A stretch of DNA of 64,000 nt from the NCBI GenBank assembly GCA_025210345.1, contig JAOARX010000035.1, forward strand, positions 1-64,000. The letters are read 5' to 3'. This document shows positions 23,920-32,863 of the stretch, piece after piece. The position numbers and the translations under genes are program-made. The DNA comes from Pelagimonas sp. Lineage in GTDB: Bacteria > Pseudomonadota > Alphaproteobacteria > Rhodobacterales > Rhodobacteraceae. The first letter of the stretch is position 1; every line of letters begins with the position of its first letter. The notes under the pieces are model-generated. The model was not told where the DNA came from and searched no databases. It saw nothing but the letters and a program-made list of their open reading frames with translations.

Positions 23920-25335
23920 CTAAGTGCCGCAAAAGGTGGCGCGCACCGCCTCATCGGGGTGCGCGGGGGCGCGCAGGTCGGCGAAGTCTTCCGACACCAG
24001 ATAGGGAGAGGACAGCGCGCGATTCATCCGGTGAAAGGGCGCATCATCGCCGTTGACCGCAGCGATGATCATGGCTTCGATCTGGTGATTGCGTGGAATA
24101 AGGGCCGGGTTGCGCATCTGCATGAGCGCATGGGGGTTTTCTTCGGTCTCGATGCGGGTTTTCCAGCGCTTTTCCCAGGTGTCGAATCCCGTTTCATCCT
24201 TGAACAACGCATGTGCGGTTTCGTCCGAAAGGCCGCGGAACCCATTGGTGAAGTCGACTTGGTTGGCGTCCATCAGGACCAGAAGGTCCCCGATCAGCTG
24301 CGCGTCTTCGGGCTGCGGCGCGGATATGCCCAGCTTGGCCGCAAATGCGCTGAGCCAGGCATCGCGCATCTGTTGCTGCATGGCGTGCACGATCTGCGTG
24401 AACGTGCGGATCGCGGCGTCGGTATCGGGCAGCAGGGGCACCAATGCCGTCGCAAGCTGCGCCATGTTCCAAAGGATGATGTCCGCCTGCGCCGCATAGC
24501 CATATCGTCCGCGCCGATCAATCGAGGAAAACACCGTGTCTGGATTGTAGGCCTCTAGAAAGGCGCAGGGGCCGTAGTCGATGGTCTCGCCGGACAGGCT
24601 GCAATTGTCGGTGTTCATCACGCCGTGGATGAACCCGATGGACAGCCACTGCGCCACCAGATCGACCTGTTTCTGGCCGACGGCACGCAACAGGTCCTCT
24701 GGGGATGTGGCCGTTGGGTAGTGGCGATCGACGGTGTAGTCGAACAGGGTTTGAAGCCCTTCATAATCCTGCCGGGACGAAAACAGCTGAAAGGTGCCCA
24801 CGCGGATGTGGCTGGCGGCGACGCGGGTCAGGACGGCGCCCGGCAGGGCGGTTTCGCGAAACACATCCTGCCCCGTGCGGGTGGCCGCCAAGGCGCGTGT
24901 TGTAGGAACGCCGAGGGCGTGCATCGCCTCAGAGACCACGTATTCGCGTAACACGGGCCCCAGCCACGCGCGGCCGTCACCGCGGCGCGAAAACGGCGTC
25001 TGCCCCGATCCTTTCAGCTGGATATCGCGCCTGAGACCGGATTGGTCGATCACTTCCCCCAGCAGCACCGCGCGCCCGTCTCCAAGTTGCGGATTGAACT
25101 GGCCGAATTGGTGCCCGGCATAGGCCTGGGCAATCGGAGTGGCCCCGTCAGGAACCGCATTGCCAGCAAAAACCTGTGCCAACTCGGTCTCATCCGGGGC
25201 GGTGATCCCCAGATCCCGGGCCAGACCTGCATTAAAGGCGATCAGGGATGGGGCGCGCACCTTGACGGGGTCTTGCTGCGCAAAGAAGCGCGCAGGCAGG
25301 CGGGCATAGCTGTTGTCAAAGGGGATGCTAAGCAT
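23920..25335 (-). CDS. selO: SelO protein adenylyltransferase (UPF0061/YdiU)
   Basis: 471 aa pseudokinase that transfers AMP to Ser/Thr/Tyr of target proteins. Visible motifs: FNPQLGDGRAVLLGEV (about 74-89), QLKGSGQTPFSRRGDGRA (about 102-119, nucleotide loop), GFIHGVMNTDNCSLSGETIDYGPCAF (about 230-255, with the Asn/Asp metal ligands). Bacterial SelO is linked to redox stress through glutaredoxin and sucrose metabolism. The selenocysteine found near the C-terminus of metazoan homologues is here an ordinary Cys (RATFCGT end). Single gene, promoter upstream toward the MITE-like element. Confidence 0.9.
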   Translation of the reverse strand: MLSIPFDNSYARLPARFFAQQDPVKVRAPSLIAFNAGLARDLGITAPDETELAQVFAGNAVPDGATPIAQAYAGHQFGQFNPQLGDGRAVLLGEVIDQSGLRRDIQLKGSGQTPFSRRGDGRAWLGPVLREYVVSEAMHALGVPTTRALAATRTGQDVFRETALPGAVLTRVAASHIRVGTFQLFSSRQDYEGLQTLFDYTVDRHYPTATSPEDLLRAVGQKQVDLVAQWLSIGFIHGVMNTDNCSLSGETIDYGPCAFLEAYNPDTVFSSIDRRGRYGYAAQADIILWNMAQLATALVPLLPDTDAAIRTFTQIVHAMQQQMRDAWLSAFAAKLGISAPQPEDAQLIGDLLVLMDANQVDFTNGFRGLSDETAHALFKDETGFDTWEKRWKTRIETEENPHALMQMRNPALIPRNHQIEAMIIAAVNGDDAPFHRMNRALSSPYLVSEDFADLRAPAHPDEAVRATFCGT

Positions 25336-25396
25336 TGCGGGCTCCGAAGATAGATGCCTTTTAGAAGTAGCTTTTTCAAGCCAGGGCGCAAGACCT

Positions 25397-25547
25397 TAGG
25401 GTCAGGACCCATTCATCCTGCACCACCCGTGCGTCAGATCTTGTTCGTGGCAAGACGCATCTGAGCAGGACTAAGGGTTTTATTTCAATCAGATGCACCG
25501 CAGTCCAGGGGCAAGATCCGGCGCAGAATTAATGGGTCCTGACCCTA
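25397..25547. repeat. MITE-like element with perfect 17-bp terminal inverted repeats
   Basis: TAGGGTCAGGACCCATT (25397-25413) is exactly inverted at 25531-25547. The interior (117 bp) has no coding capacity but holds a second inverted repeat, GCATCTGA ... TCAGATGC, around 25459-25493, so it could fold as a nested hairpin. The outermost bases are TA at both ends, as expected for a TA target duplication of IS630/Tc1-mariner-type elements. No transposase is nearby. The right end supplies the stop codon of the GNAT gene. Confidence 0.75.
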
Positions 25548-25991
25548 GAGCAGGCGCGTCATGGTTTGATACCCTTCACGCGGTAGAAAGTGATTGCGGC
25601 GATACAGCCGCTGGGTCGCATCGTCGGTCATGTCGACCTCTAGGGACAGGGCCCGCACCCCGGCCTCGGCCAGCGATTTAACGATGCCCGAGAGCGCCTC
25701 ACCGCCCATGCCGCGCTTGCGCACCTTGGGGCGGATGAACAGCTCATCTATCACGCCCTCAAGACCACCGAATTCAAGCGACCAGGTAAAGGTGACTGCA
25801 ATATAGCCCACCGGTGCCCGCCGGGGACCGATCAACCATATGGCCCCATGCGGCGAGCCGTCCAAAAGCGGCGCAATGGCCTGAAGGCGATGGTCCGCGT
25901 CACTGTCGATCCCGATCTCGGTGTGAAAATCGCTTTGCAGTTTGAGCAGCTTTTCGGCATCCTCGGGTCCGGCCAGATGAAGCGATCTCAT
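25545..25991 (-). CDS. GNAT family N-acetyltransferase
   Basis: 148 aa from MRSLHLAGPEDAEKLL. Acetyl-CoA loop region: VIDELFIRPKVRKRGMGGEALSG (about 85-107; the R-x-x-G-x-G/A site reads RKRGMGG), then LSLEVDMTDDATQRLYRRNHFLPREGYQTMTRLL. The acyl acceptor is unknown. The start overlaps the nucleoside hydrolase stop (ATGA). The TAG stop is formed by the terminal bases of the MITE-like element, so the original C-terminus may have been slightly different. Confidence 0.82.
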   Translation of the reverse strand: MRSLHLAGPEDAEKLLKLQSDFHTEIGIDSDADHRLQAIAPLLDGSPHGAIWLIGPRRAPVGYIAVTFTWSLEFGGLEGVIDELFIRPKVRKRGMGGEALSGIVKSLAEAGVRALSLEVDMTDDATQRLYRRNHFLPREGYQTMTRLL

Positions 25992-26935
25992 AGGCGGCCC
26001 AGCCGGTCGGCCAGAAGGGCAAAGAACCCGTCTGCATCCAGATCCCCCATGAACAGGGCGTTGGCCGGACGGTCGGTGACGCGCCACCAGTCCGCGACGG
26101 TCATGCCGCGGGTCAGATCCGATTGGGTTTCAATCTCGACGTTGATTTTGCGCCCGGAGAACAGCTCTGGACGGATCAGGTAGGCGGTGACGCAGGGGTC
26201 GTGTAACGGCGCACCGTCAGACCCGTATTTTTCGCGATCAAAACGTTCAAAGAAGTCGGTCATCTCGGCCACGGCAACGCCGACGGGGGTGCCAAGCGCC
26301 CGGAACGCATCGTTGCGGGGTTTGGTCACCAGCGCCTTGTGGGTCACATCCAGGGGCATGACAGTGAGGGGGGCGCCGCATTGGAACACGATCTGCGCCG
26401 CTTCGGGATCCACGTAGATATTGAACTCGGCTGCCGGGGTGATGTTGCCCACTTCGAAATAGGCCCCGCCCATCAACACGATCTCTTGAATTCGGTCCGC
26501 GATGTCAGGCGCCTTTTGCAGCGCGGTGGCAATGTTTGTCAGGGGCCCAAGCGGGCAAAGCGTGACCGAGTTCGGTGGTTCGCGCCGGAGTGTATGAATG
26601 ATGTAGTCCACCGCATGGGTTTCTTGCACCTGCATGGAGGGGCTGGGCAGGTCGGGCCCGTTCAACCCGGTTTTGCCATGCACGTGTTCCGCTGTGACCA
26701 GGCTATGGGCCATGGGGCGATCACAGCCGTCAAATACTTGAACATCGGGCCGATTGGCCAGTTCGCAGACTTTGCGCGCATTGATCGATGTCAGCGCCAG
26801 CGGCACGTTTCCGGCCACAACGGTGATGCCCAGCAGATCGATTGCCTCGGGTGATGCCAAGGCCAGCAAGATCGCGACGGCGTCATCTTGACCCGGGTCT
26901 GTATCGATGATGATTTTGCGCGCGCCCATTGGCAT
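25988..26935 (-). CDS. Inosine-uridine preferring nucleoside hydrolase
   Basis: 315 aa. N-terminal IIIDTDPGQDDAVAILLAL (about 8-26), the Asp cluster that binds calcium and ribose, plus VVAGNVPL, PLTNIA and DVTHKAL. The family hydrolyses purine and/or pyrimidine ribonucleosides to base and ribose, feeding salvage. C-terminal HDPCVTAYLI holds the conserved His/Asp. Coupled to the downstream GNAT gene by overlap. Start could also be the second Met (26929). Confidence 0.9.
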   Translation of the reverse strand: MPMGARKIIIDTDPGQDDAVAILLALASPEAIDLLGITVVAGNVPLALTSINARKVCELANRPDVQVFDGCDRPMAHSLVTAEHVHGKTGLNGPDLPSPSMQVQETHAVDYIIHTLRREPPNSVTLCPLGPLTNIATALQKAPDIADRIQEIVLMGGAYFEVGNITPAAEFNIYVDPEAAQIVFQCGAPLTVMPLDVTHKALVTKPRNDAFRALGTPVGVAVAEMTDFFERFDREKYGSDGAPLHDPCVTAYLIRPELFSGRKINVEIETQSDLTRGMTVADWWRVTDRPANALFMGDLDADGFFALLADRLGRL

Positions 26936-26994
26936 TTCCCCGATTATCCAAGAGGTTTAACACGTCGCATGCAGCCCGCCGTTATACAAGAAGC

Positions 26995-27088
26995 TTGGCA
27001 GGGTTTTGCCAAAATCGCAAAGGCATGGATGATGTTTAGCTGCCCTTGCAGGGGGTAAGCCCCCGGTTCAAGCCGGGGAAAGGGGGCA
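26995..27088. other. Structured intergenic segment, several GC-rich hairpins
   Basis: Between nucleoside hydrolase and the small zinc-ribbon gene. TTGGCA...TGCCAA (26995-27012), GGGGGTAAGCCCCC (27051-27064) and CCCCGG TTCAAG CCGGGG (27061-27078) are mutually close, with TGCCC...GGGCA as an outer closing stem. It could be the 5' leader of either divergent gene or a small RNA. The last hairpin resembles a tRNA T-arm but its loop is six bases, so a tRNA is excluded. Confidence 0.35.
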
Positions 27089-27178
27089 TATGGGGATGCA
27101 TTCTCATTGACCTGTTGCCGAAAACACATCATTCCGGATCAAATCTGTATGTGTTACGTTGAAATCTGTAAGAATGTT

Positions 27179-27358
27179 ATGTCCAAGGCCCCCGAAATGC
27201 GACTGATCAAGTGTAAGAAGTGTAATTATTACAACAAATTCGGTCGCTCGACCTGTTCTTATTGTTTCGCGCCTACGTCACTTTGGAACCGGATTTGGTT
27301 CGCCCCCTGCATTTTTGTTGTTTGTGGGATTGTGGCCTATGTCAGGTTCTTCACCTGA
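27179..27358 (+). CDS. Small zinc-ribbon membrane protein, hypothetical
   Basis: 59 aa from MSKAPEMRLIKCKKC. Two C-x2-C pairs (KCKKC and CSYC, about 17 residues apart) form a zinc-ribbon knuckle; one C-terminal membrane segment (WFAPCIFVVCGIVAYVRFF). The frame is AT-richer than its neighbours. This zinc-ribbon-plus-one-helix layout is common in small bacterial membrane proteins of unknown role. No strong Shine-Dalgarno is visible; a longer reading from 27107 also contains extra cysteines but looks less natural. Not recognised as a named family. Confidence 0.45.
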   Translation: MSKAPEMRLIKCKKCNYYNKFGRSTCSYCFAPTSLWNRIWFAPCIFVVCGIVAYVRFFT

Positions 27359-27432
27359 TCGGGGAGGGGACCTTCTTTCATAGGGGGCGCGTCCAAACAC
27401 CGCCTGTTTCAGACCAGTAAAATTGTACCCGA

Positions 27433-28380
27433 TCACGCGGAACAACTGGCGCCTCCGAGAACGCAGAACTTGGCGCAATGGGGATGGTTGAGCGAAACGG
27501 GCTGTTCCGCATCCTCCAGACTGTGCCCCAGTTCAAACTGCGGATCATAGGCCAAGAGCGTGCAGGCCAATACCGTTGGCTGTTTAGCTCCCTTGCGCTT
27601 TACCACCATCCGCGAAGACGCACACATGACGTCCGTGGGGGCCTTGCCAAGGATGTCCCAGCAGGCGGTGGTGATCTCGGGCACTTCGACCGCAAGATCC
27701 ATTTCAGGGAAAATGACGGTTTCTCCGGGATTATATGCATCTATGGTCAGGCCCTCGCGTCCAAACAGCGCGGCGTATCCGGCGCGCGCGTCCTGTTCGG
27801 TTTCGCCCCACACACTGCGCCCCGCGACGGCCATGCGAATGCCTGTATCGCGGAGCCAGCGCATGCCGGTCAGTGTTTTCTCAAAGCTGCCTGCGCCACG
27901 TTCGGTGTCATGATGTGTCGCGGACCAATGATCGAGCGAGATGCGCAGGGTGAGCTTGTCCCCATAGGTGGCCTGAAGCGCGGACAGTCCGGCACGCACC
28001 CGTTTGCGCATCATCGGCAGCATGGCGTTGGTCAGGATCAAGACCTCATATCCGCGCTCAAGGGCGCGTTGGGTCATATCCAGCATGTCGGGGTTCATAA
28101 AGGGCTCGCCACCGGTAAAGCCGATTTCCTTCACCCCCCAGTCCCGTTGTTCCAGTTGATCAAGATACCCCGTGACCTCATCCGCGGTCAGATAGACAAG
28201 GTCGTCATTTGTTGGCGATGAAAGGATATAACAATTCGCACATTCAATATTGCACAGGGTTCCGGTGTTGAACCAGAGCGTCTGCGGATCGTTGAGGGCG
28301 ACATGGGCGCGGGGCTCGCCCTTGGCGGTGATCCTGGGGTCCTGAAATTTTCCTAGGTTTGCTGCGACGTTGTCTTTCAT
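27433..28380 (-). CDS. Radical SAM protein
   Basis: 315 aa from MKDNVAANLGKF. The [4Fe-4S] motif is C-x3-C-x2-C in GTLCNIECANCYI (about 43-55), with GFTGGEPF(M)NPDM (about 95-106) for SAM binding; C-terminal cysteines (CASSR, CTLL, HCAKFCVLGGASCS) may ligate an auxiliary cluster. The start near 28473 is rejected because it lacks the motif spacing and a ribosome site. Substrate unknown; candidates are peptide- or cofactor-modifying SPASM-type enzymes. Confidence 0.8.
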   Translation of the reverse strand: MKDNVAANLGKFQDPRITAKGEPRAHVALNDPQTLWFNTGTLCNIECANCYILSSPTNDDLVYLTADEVTGYLDQLEQRDWGVKEIGFTGGEPFMNPDMLDMTQRALERGYEVLILTNAMLPMMRKRVRAGLSALQATYGDKLTLRISLDHWSATHHDTERGAGSFEKTLTGMRWLRDTGIRMAVAGRSVWGETEQDARAGYAALFGREGLTIDAYNPGETVIFPEMDLAVEVPEITTACWDILGKAPTDVMCASSRMVVKRKGAKQPTVLACTLLAYDPQFELGHSLEDAEQPVSLNHPHCAKFCVLGGASCSA

Positions 28381-28526
28381 AACACCCCTCTTTGTGGTCT
28401 TTCCTAGGGGTAATCGGTTCCGGTCCCCGCGGCCATAGCAAAGATTTTTTCCCACGGCATTGTGAAGCGTCAACGGAATGTTAGACTTTGTTGCAAAACT
28501 GGGTTAGAGCACCCCCGTCAGATATC

Positions 28527-28538
28527 GTTAGCGCTAAC
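28527..28538. promoter_or_regulatory. Palindromic LacI-type operator upstream of zwf
   Basis: GTTAGCGCTAAC is a perfect 12-bp palindrome with central CG, the shape of LacI/GalR-family operators, 57 bp before the zwf ATG. It may control the zwf-pgl-pgi operon in response to a sugar-phosphate or central-carbon signal. The regulator is not encoded in this window. Confidence 0.6.
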
Positions 28539-28594
28539 TTGCTTCGGATCGCAGTTCAGGAAACTCCAGCCAATCGGCCAGAAAGGCACTTGTC

Positions 28595-30049
28595 ATGGTC
28601 TCACGCGTCATTCCCGTAGATCCCTTTGACCTCGTTATCTTTGGCGCGACGGGTGATCTTGCCCGTCGCAAGATCCTGCCGGCGCTTTTCCGGCGGTTTT
28701 GCGCGGGGCAGATCCCCGAAGGGTCGCAGATTATCGGGGCGGCGCGGTCCGACCTGAACGATGCGGGGTTCCGGTCCCTGGTCGCCGAGGCCGTGCGCGA
28801 ATTCGGAGGCGGGCGCGGGTGCGAAGATGGGACGCTTGAACAGTTTCTGGAGCGTCTGAGCTATGAAACCATCGACGCCAAGGGAACCGACGGCTGGAAG
28901 GCCCTGAAAGCGCGATTGGGGGCAAGCCCGGTAAAGGCGTTCTACTTTTCCGTGGGCCCCAGTCTGTTTGGCGAGCTGGCAGAAAGGCTGCGCCGGTTTG
29001 ATCTTGCGGATGATCAAAGCCGGGTTGTCGTGGAAAAACCGTTTGGCCACGATCTGGAAACGGCGCGGGCGCTGAATATGACTTTGGCGCAGCATTTCGA
29101 CGAATCCCAGATCTATCGGATCGATCATTACCTGGGCAAAGAGACCGTGCAGAACCTGATGGCTGTGCGGTTCGGCAATATGCTGTTCGAGCCGCTGTGG
29201 AATGCACAGTATGTCGATCACATCCAGATCACTGTTGCCGAAACCGTCGATGTGGGCGGGCGCGGGGGTTATTATGATCGTTCGGGCGCGATGCGGGATA
29301 TGGTACAAAACCACCTGATGCAGCTGTTGTGCCTGATTGCCATGGAGCCCCCGGCGCGGTTTGAGCCGGATTCGGTGCGCGATGAGAAACTCAAGGTGAT
29401 CCGCGCGCTGGACCCGGTCGATTATCACCACATTGTCCGGGGCCAATACAGTGCGGATGAAGAACAGCCCGGCTATCGTGCGCATGTGGAAAATCCGCGC
29501 TCAACCACCGAAAGCTTTGTGGCGCTGAAATGTCATATCTCGAACTGGCGCTGGGCAGGCACACCGTTTTACCTGCGCACGGGCAAGAAACTTCACACCC
29601 GCGCCAGTGAGATCGCCGTGGTGTTCAAAGACGCGCCACATTCGATTTTTGGCCCCGATGCCGGGCGCCACAGCAATGTTCTGGCCATCCGGCTGCAACC
29701 CAACGAAGGGATCACAATGCAGGTGACCATCAAGGAACCGGGTCCGGGCGGGATGCGCCTGATTGATGTGCCCTTGGACATGAGCTTTGCCGAGGCCCTG
29801 GGGCCCGACGCCGAAGATGCACCCGACGCCTATGAGCGTTTGATCATGGATGTGATCCGGGGCAATCAGACCCTGTTCATGCGCGGTGATGAGGTCGAAG
29901 CCGCCTGGAACTGGACCGATCCGATCATCGAGGGCTGGCAGCGGCGCGGAGAAGTGCCTAAACCTTATGAGACGGGTTCGGACGGACCCGAAGATGCCCT
30001 GATGCTGATGCATCGCGATGGGCGCAAATGGCGAAAGATCCGCAGATGA
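28595..30049 (+). CDS. zwf: Glucose-6-phosphate 1-dehydrogenase
   Basis: 484 aa, standard length. NADP-binding FGATGDLARRKILPALF (about 13-29), active-site RIDHYLGKE (about 178-186), KPFGHD (about 148-153) and the YFRTGK-type FYLRTGKKLHTR. It makes 6-phosphogluconolactone and NADPH and feeds the Entner-Doudoroff pathway. It overlaps pgl by four bases. Confidence 0.95.
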   Translation: MVSRVIPVDPFDLVIFGATGDLARRKILPALFRRFCAGQIPEGSQIIGAARSDLNDAGFRSLVAEAVREFGGGRGCEDGTLEQFLERLSYETIDAKGTDGWKALKARLGASPVKAFYFSVGPSLFGELAERLRRFDLADDQSRVVVEKPFGHDLETARALNMTLAQHFDESQIYRIDHYLGKETVQNLMAVRFGNMLFEPLWNAQYVDHIQITVAETVDVGGRGGYYDRSGAMRDMVQNHLMQLLCLIAMEPPARFEPDSVRDEKLKVIRALDPVDYHHIVRGQYSADEEQPGYRAHVENPRSTTESFVALKCHISNWRWAGTPFYLRTGKKLHTRASEIAVVFKDAPHSIFGPDAGRHSNVLAIRLQPNEGITMQVTIKEPGPGGMRLIDVPLDMSFAEALGPDAEDAPDAYERLIMDVIRGNQTLFMRGDEVEAAWNWTDPIIEGWQRRGEVPKPYETGSDGPEDALMLMHRDGRKWRKIRR

Positions 30050-30723
30050 GCTATGACCTGATTAAATACCCTGACCGCGACATGCTGGCGATGGATTTGG
30101 CCAGCCAATTGGCGGATGATCTGGAAGAGGCGCTGCATCACGAAGACCGGGTTTGTTTTGCGGTCCCCGGGGGGACCTCTCCGGGGCCGGTGTTTGACAC
30201 CCTCAGCGCGGTTGATCTGGATTGGGGGCGTGTGGACATCATCTTGACCGATGAACGCTGGGTGCCCGAAGATCACGCGCGTTCGAACACCCGGCTGATC
30301 CGGGAACGGCTGTTGGTGGGACGCGCGGCCAAAGCCCGCTTGCTGCCGCTATATGCGCCGCGCCCTGCGCCGGATGGGGTTTTGGCCGAGCTGGAGGTCA
30401 ATATCAAACCTGCCTTGCCGCTGGATGTGGTTTTGTTGGGGATGGGGGCGGATATGCATACGGCCTCGCTTTTCCCAGAGGCAGACAAACTTGATCAGGC
30501 GCTCTGGCCGGATGCGCCGATCCTGATGCCGATGCGCGCGCCCGGGGCACCTGAGCCGCGGATTACGCTGACCGGGCCGGTGCTGGACGGGGCATTGCGC
30601 AAACATATTCTGATTTACGGCGATGAGAAAAAACAGGCCTTGGACGGGGCGCGGGGGAAATCTTCGCATATCGCACCCATCAATGCTGTTTTGACCGGAG
30701 CCAAAGTGCATTGGGCCGCCTGA
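30046..30723 (+). CDS. pgl: 6-phosphogluconolactonase
   Basis: 225 aa from ATG 30046 within the zwf stop. Family motifs: VPGGTSPGPVFDTL (about 44-57), LTDERWVP (about 72-79, with D and R of the active site), LLGMGADMHTASLFP (about 136-150), and SHIAPINAVL near the end. It hydrolyses the lactone made by Zwf. Second gene of zwf-pgl-pgi. Confidence 0.93.
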   Translation: MSYDLIKYPDRDMLAMDLASQLADDLEEALHHEDRVCFAVPGGTSPGPVFDTLSAVDLDWGRVDIILTDERWVPEDHARSNTRLIRERLLVGRAAKARLLPLYAPRPAPDGVLAELEVNIKPALPLDVVLLGMGADMHTASLFPEADKLDQALWPDAPILMPMRAPGAPEPRITLTGPVLDGALRKHILIYGDEKKQALDGARGKSSHIAPINAVLTGAKVHWAA

Positions 30724-30752
30724 GGCCCGTCAACTGATTTGAGGCGGATGCC

Positions 30753-32327
30753 ATGTGGAATGATTTGAAAACGCGCGCGGCGGCTCTTGGAGATCGCCGG
30801 ATCGAGGACCTGTTTCAAGACCCGGATCGGGCAGCGGCGTTCAGTGTTCGTTTTGGGGATATGCTGTTCGACTATTCCAAGACCCAGCTGGACGATGCGA
30901 TCCGGAGGGCTTTGCTGGGGTTGGCGGAAAACGCCGGGGTGACGGCACAACGCGACGCGATGTTTACCGGGGAAAAGGTCAACGAAACCGAAGGGCGTGC
31001 GGTGCTGCACACAGCCCTGCGCAATCTGTCCGGCGAGCCCGTATTCGTCGATGGACACGATGTCATGCCCGCCGTTCTGGAAACCCTGTCGCGCATGGAA
31101 GCCCTGGCACAGGACATTCGGGATTCAGAGATCACGGATGTGGTCAATATCGGGATTGGCGGGTCTGACCTTGGGCCGGTGATGGCCGCGCGCGCGCTGG
31201 CACCGTATCACGATGGGCCGCGCTGCCATTTCATATCGAACGTGGATGGCGCGGATCTGGCGGATACCCTTGCGCGATGTGACCCGGCGTACACGCTGTT
31301 TGTCGTGGCCTCCAAGACCTTTACGACCATTGAAACCATGACCAATGCCGCCAGCGCCAAGGCTTGGCTGGCGCAGCATGCTGTGCCGGACGCGGGGCGG
31401 TTCGTTGCTTTGTCCTCCAACCTCGCCAAGGCAGCCGAGTTCGGCATTCCCTCTGAGCGCGTATTCGGGTTCGAGGATTGGGTTGGCGGGCGCTATTCGG
31501 TCTGGGGACCGATTGGTCTGTCTGTGATGATTGCAATTGGCCCGGACGGGTTTCGGGAATTTCTCAGGGGGGGCGCGGACATGGACGCGCATTTCAGGAA
31601 CGCCCCCCTGGCTGAAAACATGCCGGTCATGCTGGCGCTTGTGGGCATGTGGCATCATCAGGTCCTGGGCCACGGCACCCGCGCCGTCTTGCCCTATGAC
31701 AACCGGTTGGCCCGCTTGCCTGCCTATCTTCAACAGCTTGAGATGGAGAGCAACGGCAAAGGTGTCGTGATGGGAGGGGGCGACCTTGAGGGGCCTTCGG
31801 GCCCTGTGGTCTGGGGAGAACCCGGAACCAACGGGCAGCATGCGTTTTACCAGTTGATTCACCAGGGCACGGCGGTTGTGCCATGCGAATTCCTGTTGGC
31901 GGCCCAGGGGCATGAACCAGATCTGGCGCATCATCACACGTTGTTGGTGGCGAACTGCCTTGCGCAATCAGAGGCACTGATGCGCGGGCGCAGCCTGGAA
32001 GAGGCCCGCGCCAAGGTTGCGGGCAAGTTCGAGGGGGATGAACTGGAACGTCAGGCACGCCACCGGGTCTTTCCCGGCAACCGCCCGTCGACGACTTTGG
32101 TATACCCAAAGCTTGATCCGGCAACCTTGGGGCGGATCGTGGCGCTATATGAACATCGTGTCTTTGTCGAAGGGGTGATCCTGGGGATCAATTCCTATGA
32201 TCAATGGGGCGTCGAACTGGGCAAAGAGCTGGCCACCGCGCTGGGTCCGATGGTCGAAGGCGTCGAAGGCAGCGATACCAAGGACGGATCAACCCGCGCG
32301 CTGTTGGCGTTTGTGCATGCGCATTAG
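30753..32327 (+). CDS. pgi: Glucose-6-phosphate isomerase
   Basis: 524 aa. [19 protein letters not shown] (about 132-150), [15 protein letters not shown] (about 190-204), [18 protein letters not shown] (about 355-372, catalytic Glu/His) and the C-terminal Lys-containing [15 protein letters not shown]. Interconverts glucose 6-phosphate and fructose 6-phosphate, sending gluconeogenic carbon to Zwf. GAGGCG-type ribosome site; 29 bp after pgl. Ends four bases before the cupin pseudogene on the other strand. Confidence 0.95.
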   Translation: MWNDLKTRAAALGDRRIEDLFQDPDRAAAFSVRFGDMLFDYSKTQLDDAIRRALLGLAENAGVTAQRDAMFTGEKVNETEGRAVLHTALRNLSGEPVFVDGHDVMPAVLETLSRMEALAQDIRDSEITDVVNIGIGGSDLGPVMAARALAPYHDGPRCHFISNVDGADLADTLARCDPAYTLFVVASKTFTTIETMTNAASAKAWLAQHAVPDAGRFVALSSNLAKAAEFGIPSERVFGFEDWVGGRYSVWGPIGLSVMIAIGPDGFREFLRGGADMDAHFRNAPLAENMPVMLALVGMWHHQVLGHGTRAVLPYDNRLARLPAYLQQLEMESNGKGVVMGGGDLEGPSGPVVWGEPGTNGQHAFYQLIHQGTAVVPCEFLLAAQGHEPDLAHHHTLLVANCLAQSEALMRGRSLEEARAKVAGKFEGDELERQARHRVFPGNRPSTTLVYPKLDPATLGRIVALYEHRVFVEGVILGINSYDQWGVELGKELATALGPMVEGVEGSDTKDGSTRALLAFVHAH

Positions 32328-32330
32328 GCG

Positions 32331-32759
32331 CTAGGGGATGTCAAAACCGGGGGCAGCCAGTTCAAATCCTTCGAACTGAAAGCTCGGGGATACGGTGCAA
32401 CTGACCAAGGTCCAATCCCCGGTGCTGCGCGCGGCCTACCAATGATCCTTGGGGACAATGCGTTGTGGCGCCTGTCCGGTCGTCAGATCCGGGCCCAGCA
32501 TCAGGTCGCGCCGCGGACCGTGATCGCCGTCTGAAACCGATAGCACCAGCGGCGCCCCCGCGTGGTACAGCCAGATCTCGTCTGCGTCGACGCGGTGCCA
32601 ATGGCTGTTTTCCCCCGCTTTCAACAGGAAATAGATGCAGGTGCCGCTGGGGCGTTGGCCCTGCGGGGCGTTGGCGCGCCAGGTCTCGCGGAAATGCCCG
32701 CCTTCCGGGTGGGGAGCCAGCTCCAGCTGTCGGATGATTTCGTCGGCGCTCATGTTCAT
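32331..32759 (-). pseudogene. DUF985 cupin gene with an internal amber codon
   Basis: The intact part (MNMSADEIIRQLELAPHPEG..., HFRETW, GTCIYFLL, HWHRVDADEIWLYHAG) is a cupin of the DUF985 family. At 32436-32438 a TAG interrupts after VPKDHW. Read through, the frame continues A-A-R-S-T-G-D-W-T-L-V-S-C-T-V, then F-E-G-F-E-L-A, the normal end of the family, to a second in-frame stop at 32331-32333. A single base change (CAG to TAG) would restore about 142 residues. Without readthrough the product is 107 aa and lacks the last cupin strands. Sequencing error is an alternative. Confidence 0.75.
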
Positions 32760-32765
32760 ATGATC

Positions 32766-32841
32766 TTAACTCTTGGTCATGGGGCGTTCGGCCCGGTGAG
32801 GGGGGATTAACGTGGCGGGCGCAGTCTGTGCGCACCCTTAA
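32766..32841 (+). promoter_or_regulatory. Three TTAA half-sites upstream of the lysis cassette (possible CtrA control)
   Basis: TTAA occurs at 32766, 32807 and 32838, all within 100 bp of the endolysin ATG. The first (TTAAC-TCTTGG-TCAT) has a poor second half. CtrA binds TTAA-N7-TTAA, and GTA lysis genes are known to depend on CtrA; here the sites are half-sites only, so this is weak. It overlaps the cupin pseudogene's start side. Confidence 0.3.
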
Positions 32842-32863
32842 TCGCTTCGAGCAGGAGGCACAT

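Noticed and set aside
27061..27078. tRNA T-arm-like hairpin
   Set aside because: Loop is six, not seven, bases and no acceptor, D or anticodon stems fit around it.
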